From the NCBI GenBank assembly GCA_030614915.1, contig JAUXAG010000001.1:249170-313169 (forward strand): DNA of 64,000 nt, in the 5' to 3' direction. Made by a program: the position numbers and the translations under genes. The notes beneath the pieces were generated by a model that saw only the letters and a program-made list of their open reading frames with translations, was not told the origin of the DNA and did not search any database. The DNA is from Actinomycetes bacterium (GTDB lineage: Bacteria; Planctomycetota; Phycisphaerae; JAACET01). Below, piece after piece: positions 1 through 7,528 of the stretch; position 1 is the stretch's first letter; each line of letters begins with the position of its first letter.

Positions 1-125
1 AACGAGAATTAAGGAGGGCACAGGGGTTAGGATGTGCTAAATCATACATCCAGGGGCAGTCTAACCTGCAACAGATTAAGAATATTCAATGGATCGTCGT
101 CGCTGCTCAACTGAATCGGCATTTG

Positions 126-320
126 TATGGTCGGGACTAAGCGATCACAGCCTACAAGCAGGCCATCCGCATCAAGCCCGATGATGCCAAGGCCCACTTC
201 AATCTTGGAGTTACCTATTTTGAGCTCGGCGACAAAGATTCGGCCTTGGAAGAATACAGAATCCTCAAAGATTTGGATAAAGATAGGGCCAACGAGTTGT
301 TCAACTTGATTCACGAATAG
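126..320 (+). pseudogene. TPR-repeat protein remnant with in-frame stop
   Basis: Reading from 126 gives a tetratricopeptide pattern (YGRD, stop, AITAYKQAIRIKPDDAKAHF, then NLGVTYFELGDKDSALEEY) that ends at TAG 318-320. A TAA at 138-140 falls where TPR helices usually carry Lys or Glu, so a single substitution probably killed the gene. The frame stays open upstream to at least position 63 but without clear TPR character and without a start codon linked to a ribosome site. No ATG follows the TAA in a sensible position. It is best read as the decayed 3' end of a TPR protein whose 5' part is lost or lies outside the window. Confidence 0.6.
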
Positions 321-339
321 GTTCTCCGGGGCATTAAAA

Positions 340-482
340 GCCCCCCCCCAGGACGCTCGTGCTTCGCAGCGCTTCGCAGAGTAGTACAGCCTGGGGGCGT
401 TTGGAAGCGAAGAAACCCCCGGTGGGCCCCCCAATCGCGATATTTCGCGATTTGGGACCCCTAAAACCGGGGGCTAAATATA
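340..482. repeat. Interspersed palindromic element, copy 1 (REP-like)
   Basis: This gap between the TPR remnant and the dehydrogenase has no gene. It holds a GC-rich element that starts with a C run and CAGGACG, continues with CAGCCTGGGGGCGTTTGG and AAGAAACCCCCGG, and ends with CCGGGGGCTAAATATA. The same blocks in the same order occur at 46459-46529. Copy 1 is longer because of an internal piece containing a doubled GCTTCGCAG motif (about 356-386) and a palindrome around TCGCGATATTTCGCGA. The C-rich start and G-rich end can pair. It resembles REP/RAYT-type or small hairpin elements; no transposase is nearby. Confidence 0.6.
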
Positions 483-641
483 GCATGATCCACAGAACCT
501 TTATGCAGCCGCGCGCCCTTGCCGCACGGCGGGCCAGATGTTATGCTATCTGCGTGCAGAGCTTGGCGGGCTCGGCGTGCGGAATGTATAAATCAGCATT
601 GAACGTAACCCCTTATGTTACAGCGGGAAAGGCTTAGGCAA

Positions 642-1694
642 GTGAAGAAGATAGCAGTAATCGGCGGAGACGGGACGGGGCCGGAAGTAGTCCGCGAGGC
701 TCTGAAGGTGCTCAAAGAAATCTCTGGGCTGGAAGACTTCAAGCACCAAACCGAGTCCTTCGACTTTGGCGGGGATCGGTATCTATCGACCGGGGAGATT
801 ATCAACGAGGCTGAGGTCGAGCGTCTGCGAAAGTTCGATGCCATCCTGCTCGGAGCGGTCGGGCATCCAAAGGTTGCTCCGGGCATCCTGGAGAAAGGAC
901 TGCTGCTGAGGCTGCGTTTCAGCCTGGACCAGTACATTAATCTTCGGCCGGTCAAGCTCTACCCCGGCGTGGACTGTCCGCTCAAAGACAAGGGTCCGGA
1001 AGAGATCGACTTCGTGATCGTCCGCGAGAACACCGAGGGCCTTTATACCGGGGCAGGCGGTTTTACCTACAAAGGGACAGAGCGGGAAGTGGCTACGCAA
1101 TTAATGGTCAATACGCGGGCGGGCGTGGAACGCTGCCTGCGGTATGCCTTTGAGCTTTGCCGCAAACGCAACGACAAAAAGATGCTGACCCTGGTGGCTA
1201 AGACTAATGTGCTGACTTTCGCCCACGACCTGTGGTGGCGGGCCTTCAACGAAGTGGCCGAGGACTACCCGGACATCACGACCGATTACAACCACGTGGA
1301 CGCCTGCTGCATGTGGATGGTTAAGAATCCCGAGTACTACGACACCATTGTAACCACCAATATGTTCGGGGATATCATTACCGACCTGGGGGCGATGATC
1401 CAAGGGGGCATGGGCTTGGCAGCCGGCGGCAATATTAACCCCGAAGGGGTGAGCATGTTCGAACCCATCGGCGGCTCGGCGCCGAAGTACACGGACAAAG
1501 GGGTCATCAATCCCCTGGCGGCTATCTGCGCCACGGCTATGATGCTGCGGACTATCGGGCTCGAATCGGCCGGCGATAAGGTTGAAGAGGCGGTGATGCA
1601 GGTTACACCGAAACTCAAGTCGATGTCGGCCGGCAAGATGGGCTACTCCAGCAGCCAGGTGGGCGACCTGGTTTGTAAAGCCCTATCGGACTAA
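642..1694 (+). CDS. leuB: Isopropylmalate/isocitrate dehydrogenase family, LeuB-type
   Basis: Decarboxylating beta-hydroxyacid dehydrogenase, most likely 3-isopropylmalate dehydrogenase, the NAD-dependent third step of leucine synthesis in the cytosol. Visible family marks are the N-terminal IAVIGGDGTGPEVV, LLGAVGHPK, INLRPVKLYPGV, the substrate-loop IVRENTEGLYTG, the metal-binding NMFGDIITDLGAMIQGG and the nucleotide-site FEPIGGSAPKYTDKG. The length, 350 residues, is normal. The GTG at 642 puts the start directly before KKIAVIGGDG with a purine-rich GGGAAAGG upstream; an ATG at 615 would add nine unconserved residues. The RENTEG loop is closer to isocitrate and tartrate/malate dehydrogenases than to classical LeuB (RELTGG), so substrate assignment is tentative. 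No other leu gene is adjacent. Confidence 0.75.
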   Translation: MKKIAVIGGDGTGPEVVREALKVLKEISGLEDFKHQTESFDFGGDRYLSTGEIINEAEVERLRKFDAILLGAVGHPKVAPGILEKGLLLRLRFSLDQYINLRPVKLYPGVDCPLKDKGPEEIDFVIVRENTEGLYTGAGGFTYKGTEREVATQLMVNTRAGVERCLRYAFELCRKRNDKKMLTLVAKTNVLTFAHDLWWRAFNEVAEDYPDITTDYNHVDACCMWMVKNPEYYDTIVTTNMFGDIITDLGAMIQGGMGLAAGGNINPEGVSMFEPIGGSAPKYTDKGVINPLAAICATAMMLRTIGLESAGDKVEEAVMQVTPKLKSMSAGKMGYSSSQVGDLVCKALSD

Positions 1695-1708
1695 AAGAAA
1701 GTTAAGCA

Positions 1709-2338
1709 ATGGATTCTAACGGTAGCGCCCTCACTTGCAACGTCTTGGTGCTGAACCGGCACTACCAGGCCCTGCGGGTAGTCCAGGCCAAGCGGGCCTT
1801 CTCGCTGCTGTTTCGACGGCTGGCTGAGGTGGTGGCTGTCGAGCAGGATACTTACAACACCTACGACTTCCAGAGCTGGGCTGAGGTTTCCGAACTGCGG
1901 CGGCAACTCTCGCCCGACGGTCACGACTGGGTGCATACGGTTCGGCTGACCATTGCCGTGCCGCGGATTATTCGCTTGTTATTTTACGATCGTCTGCCGC
2001 GGCAGCAGGTCAAGTTCAATCGGCGCAACATTTATGCCCGGGATCACAGCCGCTGCCAATATTGCGGCAAGCGCTACCCCAGCAGCGAACTGAGCCTGGA
2101 CCACGTGGTTCCGCGCAGCCGCGGGGGCAAGACGGTGTGGGGCAATGTGGTCTGCTGCTGCACGAGCTGCAATGTGAAAAAGGGTGGACGTTTACCGGCC
2201 CAAGCCGGGATGAAGCTGATTGCCAAGCCGGTCAAACCCCGCCGCTCGCCGTTGATCCACTTGCGTCTGGGCCTGGATAAATACGCATCGTGGAAACAGT
2301 TCTTAGACCATGCTTATTGGTCTGTGGAGTTGCACTAA
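1709..2338 (+). CDS. HNH endonuclease family protein
   Basis: A 209-residue protein with a C-terminal HNH nuclease core. The core shows a zinc pair C116-x2-C119 (CQYCGKRY), the catalytic DHVVPRSRGG at about 131-140 with Asp131-His132, Asn146 in WGNVV, and a second zinc pair C151-x2-C154. The N-terminal 110 residues (VLVLNRHYQALRVVQAKRAF) match the extension found on stand-alone HNH proteins common in planctomycetes and Bacteroidetes, where the true role is unknown. It starts 14 bp after the leuB stop, so the two are probably cotranscribed. There is no methylase or restriction partner nearby, so a restriction role is not supported. Confidence 0.85.
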   Translation: MDSNGSALTCNVLVLNRHYQALRVVQAKRAFSLLFRRLAEVVAVEQDTYNTYDFQSWAEVSELRRQLSPDGHDWVHTVRLTIAVPRIIRLLFYDRLPRQQVKFNRRNIYARDHSRCQYCGKRYPSSELSLDHVVPRSRGGKTVWGNVVCCCTSCNVKKGGRLPAQAGMKLIAKPVKPRRSPLIHLRLGLDKYASWKQFLDHAYWSVELH

Positions 2339-2363
2339 GACGAACATTAGGGGAGAATAAAAG

Positions 2364-2543
2364 ATGATTCTGCAACCGGGGATTTGTCCAAATTGTAATT
2401 CGGGAATGCTGCGGCGTGGCTTCGGCTGGCCAAGGGCTGTTTGCTTGGTGGTATTTTTTGTCCTCTTCTTTCCTTTTGCCATCATATTGGCTTTTAGCCC
2501 TAACTATCTTTTTTGCAGAAACTGCGGGGCAAGGTTTGATTAG
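2364..2543 (+). CDS. Tiny zinc-ribbon/membrane protein (59 aa)
   Basis: A short frame from ATG 2364 to TAG 2543 with a good ribosome site (GGGGAG at 2350-2355). The product begins MILQPGICPNCNSGML, has one hydrophobic segment of about 24 residues (VCLVVFFVLFFPFAIILAF), and ends FCRNCGARFD. The two CxxC pairs lie on either side of the membrane segment in sequence, so they can form one zinc ribbon only if both ends face the same compartment and the segment is a hairpin. It follows the HNH gene by 25 bp and may be the last gene of that transcription unit. No function is recognised. Confidence 0.6.
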   Translation: MILQPGICPNCNSGMLRRGFGWPRAVCLVVFFVLFFPFAIILAFSPNYLFCRNCGARFD

Positions 2544-2566
2544 AAGGCAAGCGGGGGGCCAATCAT

Positions 2567-3532
2567 TTATCCGGATAAAGGTTCGTCGGACGAGGTGGAA
2601 CTGGCCGTAGGGCTCTGAGCGGCGGAGCTGGGCATGGCGGTTTTGGCCCTGGCGGCTCGCCAGCGCTGCTGCATCGCTTTAATGGGACCGGAAAGCCCAA
2701 AAGCGCAAAACAGACACACCAGGGCGATTTGCAAATGAACCAGACAAAGAATAAAGAAGATGGTCAGGCGTACCAGGTGCTTGAAGCTGCGTCGGCCGGC
2801 CACGTACTGATTGAGCAGGTGAATGTAAGGTATCCGGGAGACCATAGCCAAGGCTAATATCAGAGCGATTGCGGGCAGGGCTCTGAGCAGCACATGTGCT
2901 GCCCAGGCTACGGTGCTGCTGGTAAGCCAATCACCCAGACCGGTGGCCTCGCGCAGGAATTCCTGGTGCAGGACCACCAGGCTGGCGATGGTTCCGGCGG
3001 CGGCTGGTGAGGGCAAGCCCCTGAAGGTCTGATGGCTCGAGATATCAGTAGTGCTTTCCACGTTGAATCGGGCCAGTCGCAGAGCCGTGCAACACAGATA
3101 GATGGCGGCTATTAGCCAAATCCCCTTACCAACGATAGGGGCTACAGCCAGCGAGGCTGCCTGAGTAGGGGTGAGAAGTTTGATCAGCAGAAAAGCCGGG
3201 GCCACACCGAAGCTGACCACATCAGCGAGAGAATCTAACTGGGCGCCGAAGTTGCTGGCTGACTTGCTCAGCCGAGCCAATCGTCCGTCGATGGCATCGG
3301 CCAAAATGGCGATGAGAAGCAAGTAACCGGCCAAGGCCAGGGGGGATCGGATAAAAGCAGAGATGAACAGCCGCTTATGGAAGTCGCCCTCGGGCATGGC
3401 CGTGTAGTAGATGGCGGCAAATCCGCAGATTGCATTTCCCAAGGTAAAAAGGCTGGGCAAGACAGCTACGCCTCGCAGTCGGCGGGGCTTTTTTGGGCGA
3501 GATCGGGACCACCGTCTACGGGTTTTAGTCAT
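2567..3532 (-). CDS. pssA: CDP-diacylglycerol-serine O-phosphatidyltransferase
   Basis: Integral membrane enzyme that makes phosphatidylserine from CDP-diacylglycerol and serine. The CDP-alcohol phosphatidyltransferase signature D-x2-DG-x2-AR-x8-G-x3-D-x3-D is intact (DAIDGRLARLSKSASNFG followed by AQLDSLADVVSFG, residues about 79-109). Several hydrophobic segments follow, and both ends are basic. The length of 321 residues is at the long end because of an N-terminal RRWSRSRPKKPRR patch and a C-terminal Ala/Ser-rich tail. The ATG (3530-3532) overlaps the 3' end of psd by 8 bp, which implies translational coupling. The product is the substrate of the neighbouring decarboxylase. Confidence 0.9.
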   Translation of the reverse strand: MTKTRRRWSRSRPKKPRRLRGVAVLPSLFTLGNAICGFAAIYYTAMPEGDFHKRLFISAFIRSPLALAGYLLLIAILADAIDGRLARLSKSASNFGAQLDSLADVVSFGVAPAFLLIKLLTPTQAASLAVAPIVGKGIWLIAAIYLCCTALRLARFNVESTTDISSHQTFRGLPSPAAAGTIASLVVLHQEFLREATGLGDWLTSSTVAWAAHVLLRALPAIALILALAMVSRIPYIHLLNQYVAGRRSFKHLVRLTIFFILCLVHLQIALVCLFCAFGLSGPIKAMQQRWRAARAKTAMPSSAAQSPTASSTSSDEPLSG

Positions 3533-4217
3533 CGGAGCTATCCTCTGGTGAGGTTATGGAGTCGTAGCCCAGCAAGACCGTCGAGCCAGCCTTTACCTTT
3601 TGACCCTTGCTGACCTGCAGTCGGAGCTTCTGGGAATAAGGCAGATATAACTCGACTCGCGAGCCGAACTTGATCATGCCGAAGGGCTCACCACGGTCCA
3701 AGCGTTGGCCCAGCCTGCAGCGGCAGACAATGCGGCGGGCCAAGACCCCGGCTATCTGCTTGATCAGCACGCTCTGGCCGGGAAGCTGCGGACAATTCAA
3801 AAGCACGCTGTTGGACTCGTTGTCTGCAGAGGCCCTGGCCCGCAGGGCGTTGAGAAACCTTCCAGGTACATGGTTGAGGGTAGTAACCGTACCGGCAGCT
3901 GGCGAGCGGTTGAGGTGAGCATCAAAGACACTCATGAAAATTCCAATCTTCAGAGTTCTTCCGGGCACGAGGGGGCAGTCCTGGACCTGGTCAATCTCGA
4001 CGACTTTACCGTCAGCAGGACTGACGAGGATTCCGGCCTGGGCCGGGATCTTCCTGGCCGGGTCGCGGAAAAAGAACAAGAGAAAGACAAGCAGGGCCAG
4101 AAAAGGCAGGGCCAGCCAAACACTCACATACATCCAGGCCAATACCGAGGTCGCCAGGAGCATCCCGCCAATAACAAGCAGGTCCACAATGCAATAGCGG
4201 GCTAAGGGCAGACGCAT
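3525..4217 (-). CDS. psd: Phosphatidylserine decarboxylase proenzyme
   Basis: Converts phosphatidylserine to phosphatidylethanolamine. It is of the short, archaeal-like type (about 230 residues): an N-terminal membrane hairpin (LLVIGGMLLATSVLAW and LPFLALLVFLLFFFRDP), then VSPADGKVVEI, GIFMSVFDAHLNRSP with the conserved His, and the self-cleavage site in MIKFGSRVELYLP, where the Gly-Ser bond is cut to form the pyruvoyl group. The start is set at the ATG giving MRLPLARYCI; the frame stays open upstream to 4445 but that part lacks conservation. It overlaps pssA at its 3' end, so the two form a psd-pssA operon. Confidence 0.88.
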   Translation of the reverse strand: MRLPLARYCIVDLLVIGGMLLATSVLAWMYVSVWLALPFLALLVFLLFFFRDPARKIPAQAGILVSPADGKVVEIDQVQDCPLVPGRTLKIGIFMSVFDAHLNRSPAAGTVTTLNHVPGRFLNALRARASADNESNSVLLNCPQLPGQSVLIKQIAGVLARRIVCRCRLGQRLDRGEPFGMIKFGSRVELYLPYSQKLRLQVSKGQKVKAGSTVLLGYDSITSPEDSSDD

Positions 4218-4374
4218 AGTTCTGTCAATCCTATGGATAAATCCCAAGGGCATTGAATTTCTGCAGTCATGGTACGTGCAAGAGGCCCCCAGTGTCAAGG
4301 TCCGGCGGGTCTTTGGGCCGGGAGTCGGGAGTCCGAACTTGTCGGTTCCGGGCCGAGAGGGTTTATCGGCAGAA

Positions 4375-5175
4375 TCAGGGCTCGCCGAAGAGGGAATTGT
4401 CTTGCGGCCCGAACCATCCGATATTCCACTCTTCCGGATTCGCATCGTACGCCGCCGTCTCCGAGTTGGAAAAGCTCATCTCTTGCGCATCCACGTGACC
4501 GTCGCACCAGGCGATGTTGGCCTCGCCGCGGTGACGAAAATGTGTGGTGGGCGTAGCCAGTCCCCACTCCTTTTTTACCTGTTGATCCCAGACCCAGTAC
4601 GGCGGCTGAAGGAAGGAGTATTCTATAAGATAATCACCGGCGTCAGCCCGAGCCATGGCCGAATCGGCGAACATGATGGTCTTAGTCGGACGAGGGATTT
4701 CCGTGTCGCGGGCCCCGCTGGTAATATCGCCGCCCCAGCGGCTCCGGGAGCCGACGTAGTCATTATTATAGCCGTATCCGCCACCCCCAGACTCAAAGGC
4801 GCTGCTGCCTTCCTGAACAAAGTCTTGGAAGTTGGGACACTGCTTCATCTTGCCATCCAGGAAGTAGGGCGAGAGTGGCCCCTTCGTCGGATCGAAGGGA
4901 TCGTTCAGCGTAGGTCTATAGCCGTGCCAGCGGAACAGCCCAGGCGAAACCCAGTCCATATCCGAAGCACCGGGTACGAAGAAACCATCGTGGTCGCCGA
5001 CGTAAAGACAATTAGCCAAGGCCAATCCATGCAAATTGGTGGCGCAGCGCGTCTTGTCGGCTAATTCACGGGCGTGAGTCAGGGCCGGGACCATGATAGA
5101 GACCAACAGGGCGATAATAGCCACTACTACCAACAACTCAATCAACGTAAACGCCCTTGCATTTCGCATGAACAT
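4375..5175 (-). CDS. Type II secretion-like pseudopilin, H-x9-DG family
   Basis: A 266-residue protein with a class III prepilin leader ([20 protein letters not shown], cleavage expected at A-FTLIE with the conserved Glu at +5) followed by one hydrophobic helix. Near the C-terminus the motif [15 protein letters not shown] fits the planctomycete H-x9-DG signature. The middle is Gly/Asp/Tyr-rich, as in this family. The start at 5175 is fixed by GGAGG seven bases upstream (5183-5187 on the plus strand). Hundreds of paralogues of this family occur in single planctomycete genomes; their roles are unknown, possibly surface fibres or secretion. An intrinsic terminator and a cobalamin riboswitch lie directly upstream on the same strand, so expression is probably tied to B12. 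Confidence 0.9.
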   Translation of the reverse strand: MFMRNARAFTLIELLVVVAIIALLVSIMVPALTHARELADKTRCATNLHGLALANCLYVGDHDGFFVPGASDMDWVSPGLFRWHGYRPTLNDPFDPTKGPLSPYFLDGKMKQCPNFQDFVQEGSSAFESGGGGYGYNNDYVGSRSRWGGDITSGARDTEIPRPTKTIMFADSAMARADAGDYLIEYSFLQPPYWVWDQQVKKEWGLATPTTHFRHRGEANIAWCDGHVDAQEMSFSNSETAAYDANPEEWNIGWFGPQDNSLFGEP

Positions 5176-5205
5176 GTGCTTTCCTCCACCAAATCCGGGC
5201 AGAAT

Positions 5206-5250
5206 CAAAAAAAAACCTCAGGCCACGCGACTTCGCGAAGCATGAGGTTT
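5206..5250 (-). terminator. Intrinsic terminator between B12 riboswitch and pseudopilin
   Basis: On the minus strand, AACCTCA (5249-5243) pairs with TGAGGTT (5220-5214), an inner TTCGCGAA palindrome strengthens the hairpin, and a run of eight T residues follows (5213-5206). It lies about 30 bp before the pseudopilin start and after the riboswitch, which is where an expression-platform terminator is expected. Confidence 0.8.
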
Positions 5251-5324
5251 AATAAGCGCTTGGGATTACGTGCCGCCGGGCACGAGATGCCAGGACTCAT
5301 TCCGCGAAGTCATTGGCTCTATTT

Positions 5325-5500
5325 GCTACGGCGGCAGGTCTTCTGGCTTCCGGTTCGTTCTAGGGCCTCGCCTTCCCACCCGAAAAGTCGGACAGTGGCA
5401 TGAGCGGGCCTTCGTCCCCGGTTACAGCGGCGGGACCACGACGGATTCACACCGTCTTCCCTCTTGCAGATCCACCTAAAGCGGATCACCACCGCAGCGG
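5325..5500 (-). promoter_or_regulatory. Cobalamin (B12) riboswitch
   Basis: Read on the minus strand, the region holds the conserved cobalamin aptamer blocks in order: GGGAAGACGGTGTGAATCCG, then GGTCCCGCCGCTGTAACC, then CCACTGTCC, GGTGGGAAGGCG, and the B12 box AGCCAGAAGACCTGCC (about 5350-5335). The 5' boundary is approximate. The only gene downstream in this orientation is the pseudopilin at 5175, with a terminator between. The usual targets (btuB, cob genes, B12-independent isoenzymes) are absent. Confidence 0.9.
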
Positions 5501-5524
5501 TTCAATATTCACTTGTGCTTGGTG

Positions 5525-5553
5525 CATATATACCAGAGGGCCCGAATTGTCAA
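5525..5553 (-). promoter_or_regulatory. Promoter of the riboswitch transcript
   Basis: On the minus strand, TTGACA (5553-5548), a 17-bp spacer and TATATG (5530-5525) form a near-consensus housekeeping promoter. The predicted start lies about 20 bp upstream of the aptamer. Confidence 0.7.
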
Positions 5554-5582
5554 GGGCAAAAACGCGAACAATTTCAGTTTTT

Positions 5583-5611
5583 TTGACAAAGGCCCGTTTA
5601 GTATGGATAAT
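5583..5611 (+). promoter_or_regulatory. Promoter of the tsaD operon
   Basis: TTGACA at 5583-5588, exactly 17 bp, then GATAAT at 5606-5611. It points at tsaD, whose start is 36 bp further on, and is arranged divergently from the riboswitch promoter. Confidence 0.7.
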
Positions 5612-5646
5612 AACCGCTTCGGTGCATTTACGATGGAGCCTGCAAG

Positions 5647-6669
5647 GTGGTCGAGAAGAACTCAGCAATACTGGCTGTGGAGACTTCCTGTGACGAGACG
5701 GCCGCGGCCGTGGTTGTCGGCGGGCAAGAGGTGCTTTCGAATGTGGTGGCCAGCCAGGACGAGCTGCACGGCAAATACGGCGGGGTGGTGCCGGAAATCG
5801 CCTCGCGAGCCCATATCGAGCGGATCAATCCGGTAATTAGGCGGGCCCTGGAACAAGCTGGGATAAGTCCCTCGGGCCTGGCAGCCATAGCAGTTACCAA
5901 CAGACCGGGGCTAATCGGCTCGCTGTTGATCGGGGTCAGCGCCGCCAAGACACTGGCCTGGGCCTGGCAGAAACCCCTCATTGATATCGACCACGTCCAA
6001 GCCCACATATATGCAGCCCAGTTGGGACGAGAAAGGGCCTGGGCCTTTCCGGCTGTGGCCCTGGTGGTCTCCGGCGGTCACACCAGCCTGTACCACTGCC
6101 GCGACCCGCTGGACATCGAACTGCTGGGCCAAACGACGGACGACGCAGCGGGCGAGGCCTTCGACAAGGTGGCCTCTATTCTGAAGCTCGGATACCCCGG
6201 GGGTCCGATTATCGACAGGCTTTCCCGTCAGGGGAATCCGCAAGCAATAAAGTTCCCCCGAAGCTGGCTGGGCAAGGGCTCGCTGGATTTTTCTTTCAGT
6301 GGTATAAAGACCGCTGTGCTCTACCATGTTCGCGGACAAGACGCCCGGAGCCGACAAGTTAATCTGGATGAAACGAGCCGGGCGGACATCGCAGCGAGCT
6401 TCCAGCAGGCCGTGGTGGATGTGTTGGTGGGCAAAACGATATTAGCTCTGCAACAGCAGGGACTTAGCCGGGTTATCCTCGGGGGGGGCGTCTCGGCGAA
6501 CTCAACGTTGCGACAGGGGATGGCCGAGGCCTGTCGAGAAGCCGGGGCGGAGCTTTTCCTTGCCCTGCCGGCATACTGCACGGACAATGCAGCCATGGTG
6601 GCCGGGCTGGCCTATCACAAGCTGCGGGCTGGGCTAAGGGCGGATTTGGGACTGACTGGGCGAGCCTAA
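5647..6669 (+). CDS. tsaD: tRNA N6-threonylcarbamoyladenosine synthase, TsaD
   Basis: Transfers the threonylcarbamoyl group to A37 of ANN-reading tRNAs, working with TsaB and TsaE (neither is in the window). The Kae1/TsaD hallmarks are clear: ILAVETSCDETAAAVV at the N-terminus, YGGVVPEIASRAH, PGLIGSLLIGVSAAKTLAW, the metal-site IDHVQAHIYAA (His-x3-His), ALVVSGGHTSLY, GEAFDKVA and the C-terminal CTDNAAMVA. The 340 residues are normal for the family. A GTG start is used; the first conserved residues follow within six codons. It opens a plus-strand run of seven genes that ends near 11.6 kb. Confidence 0.95.
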   Translation: MVEKNSAILAVETSCDETAAAVVVGGQEVLSNVVASQDELHGKYGGVVPEIASRAHIERINPVIRRALEQAGISPSGLAAIAVTNRPGLIGSLLIGVSAAKTLAWAWQKPLIDIDHVQAHIYAAQLGRERAWAFPAVALVVSGGHTSLYHCRDPLDIELLGQTTDDAAGEAFDKVASILKLGYPGGPIIDRLSRQGNPQAIKFPRSWLGKGSLDFSFSGIKTAVLYHVRGQDARSRQVNLDETSRADIAASFQQAVVDVLVGKTILALQQQGLSRVILGGGVSANSTLRQGMAEACREAGAELFLALPAYCTDNAAMVAGLAYHKLRAGLRADLGLTGRA

Positions 6670-6709
6670 ACGCCGATACGTAAGTGAACAAGTTTGAGAA
6701 GCAATTGGT

Positions 6710-7519
6710 ATGAATCCCACGGATATTAAAAGTATTCTAGAGGCCGTCGAAAAAGGCAAGCTCAGCGTAGCCGATGCCTTGGGGCGTCTGCGGTCGCTGC
6801 CCTTCGAGGACCTGAGCTTCGCCCACGTGGACCATCACCGGCAGCTGCGCTGCGGCTTTGCGGAGGTGATTTTTTGCCCGGGCAAAAGCTCGCAGCAGAT
6901 TTGCGAGATTTTCGAACGGCTGCTGGCCGGCAGGGGCAACGTGCTGGCTACGCGGGCTGAGCCGGAAGTGTATGAAGCAATTTTTAGCCGTTTTCCCAGA
7001 GCCGAGTATAACGAAGTCGCCAAGACCATTACGCTTATCCAGGAACCGCCCGCCGAGCCCATCGGCCGAGTGGCCATCGTCAGCGCCGGCACCAGCGACA
7101 TACCCGTAGCCGAGGAAGCCAGGGAAACGGCCCGGATTATGGGCAGCGCCCTGGAGACTATCTACGACGTCGGTGTAGCCGGCCTGCACCGGCTGTTGGC
7201 CCATTGCCCGCAACTCCAGCAGGCTAACGTAGTAGTGGTCGTAGCGGGCATGGAGGGTGCACTGCCCAGCGTGGTTGGTGGGCTCGTCTCCGTGCCGGTC
7301 ATTGCCGTGCCCACCAGTATCGGCTATGGGGCGAGCTTTGCGGGGGTGGCACCACTGCTGACCATGCTCAACAGTTGCGCATCGGGGGTGTCGGTGGTTA
7401 ACATCGACAACGGCTTTGCGGGGGGATACATGGCTGGACTGATTAACAGGTTGGCTGTGCAGGGGGGCCCGGCCAAACAACAGACCGATACAAACTCATC
7501 CGACCAAAGGCAAACCTAA
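6710..7519 (+). CDS. larB: Nickel-pincer cofactor biosynthesis protein LarB
   Basis: LarB carboxylates the pyridinium ring of nicotinic acid adenine dinucleotide and cleaves it, giving pyridinium-3,5-biscarboxylate mononucleotide, the first step to the nickel-pincer nucleotide of lactate racemase-type enzymes. The sequence has the N-terminal LSVADALGRLRSLPFEDL and DHHRQLRCGFAEVIF with GKS, then a PurE-like C-terminal half: VAIVSAGTSDIPVAEEA, DVGVAGLHRLL, VVVVAGMEGALPSVVGGL, VPTSIGYGASF and NIDNGFAGGYMA. At 269 residues it is complete, with a short hydrophilic tail. LarC and LarE, needed to finish the cofactor, are not in this window, so they must be elsewhere or the product has another use. 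Confidence 0.92.
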   Translation: MNPTDIKSILEAVEKGKLSVADALGRLRSLPFEDLSFAHVDHHRQLRCGFAEVIFCPGKSSQQICEIFERLLAGRGNVLATRAEPEVYEAIFSRFPRAEYNEVAKTITLIQEPPAEPIGRVAIVSAGTSDIPVAEEARETARIMGSALETIYDVGVAGLHRLLAHCPQLQQANVVVVVAGMEGALPSVVGGLVSVPVIAVPTSIGYGASFAGVAPLLTMLNSCASGVSVVNIDNGFAGGYMAGLINRLAVQGGPAKQQTDTNSSDQRQT

Positions 7520-7528
7520 GGACAGACC

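Noticed and set aside
1709-2338. Restriction-modification system
   Set aside because: The HNH protein has no methylase or specificity partner, and this HNH subfamily is common as a lone gene.
3670-4205. Plus-strand frames opposite psd
   Set aside because: They are antisense shadows of the decarboxylase, which has complete motifs.
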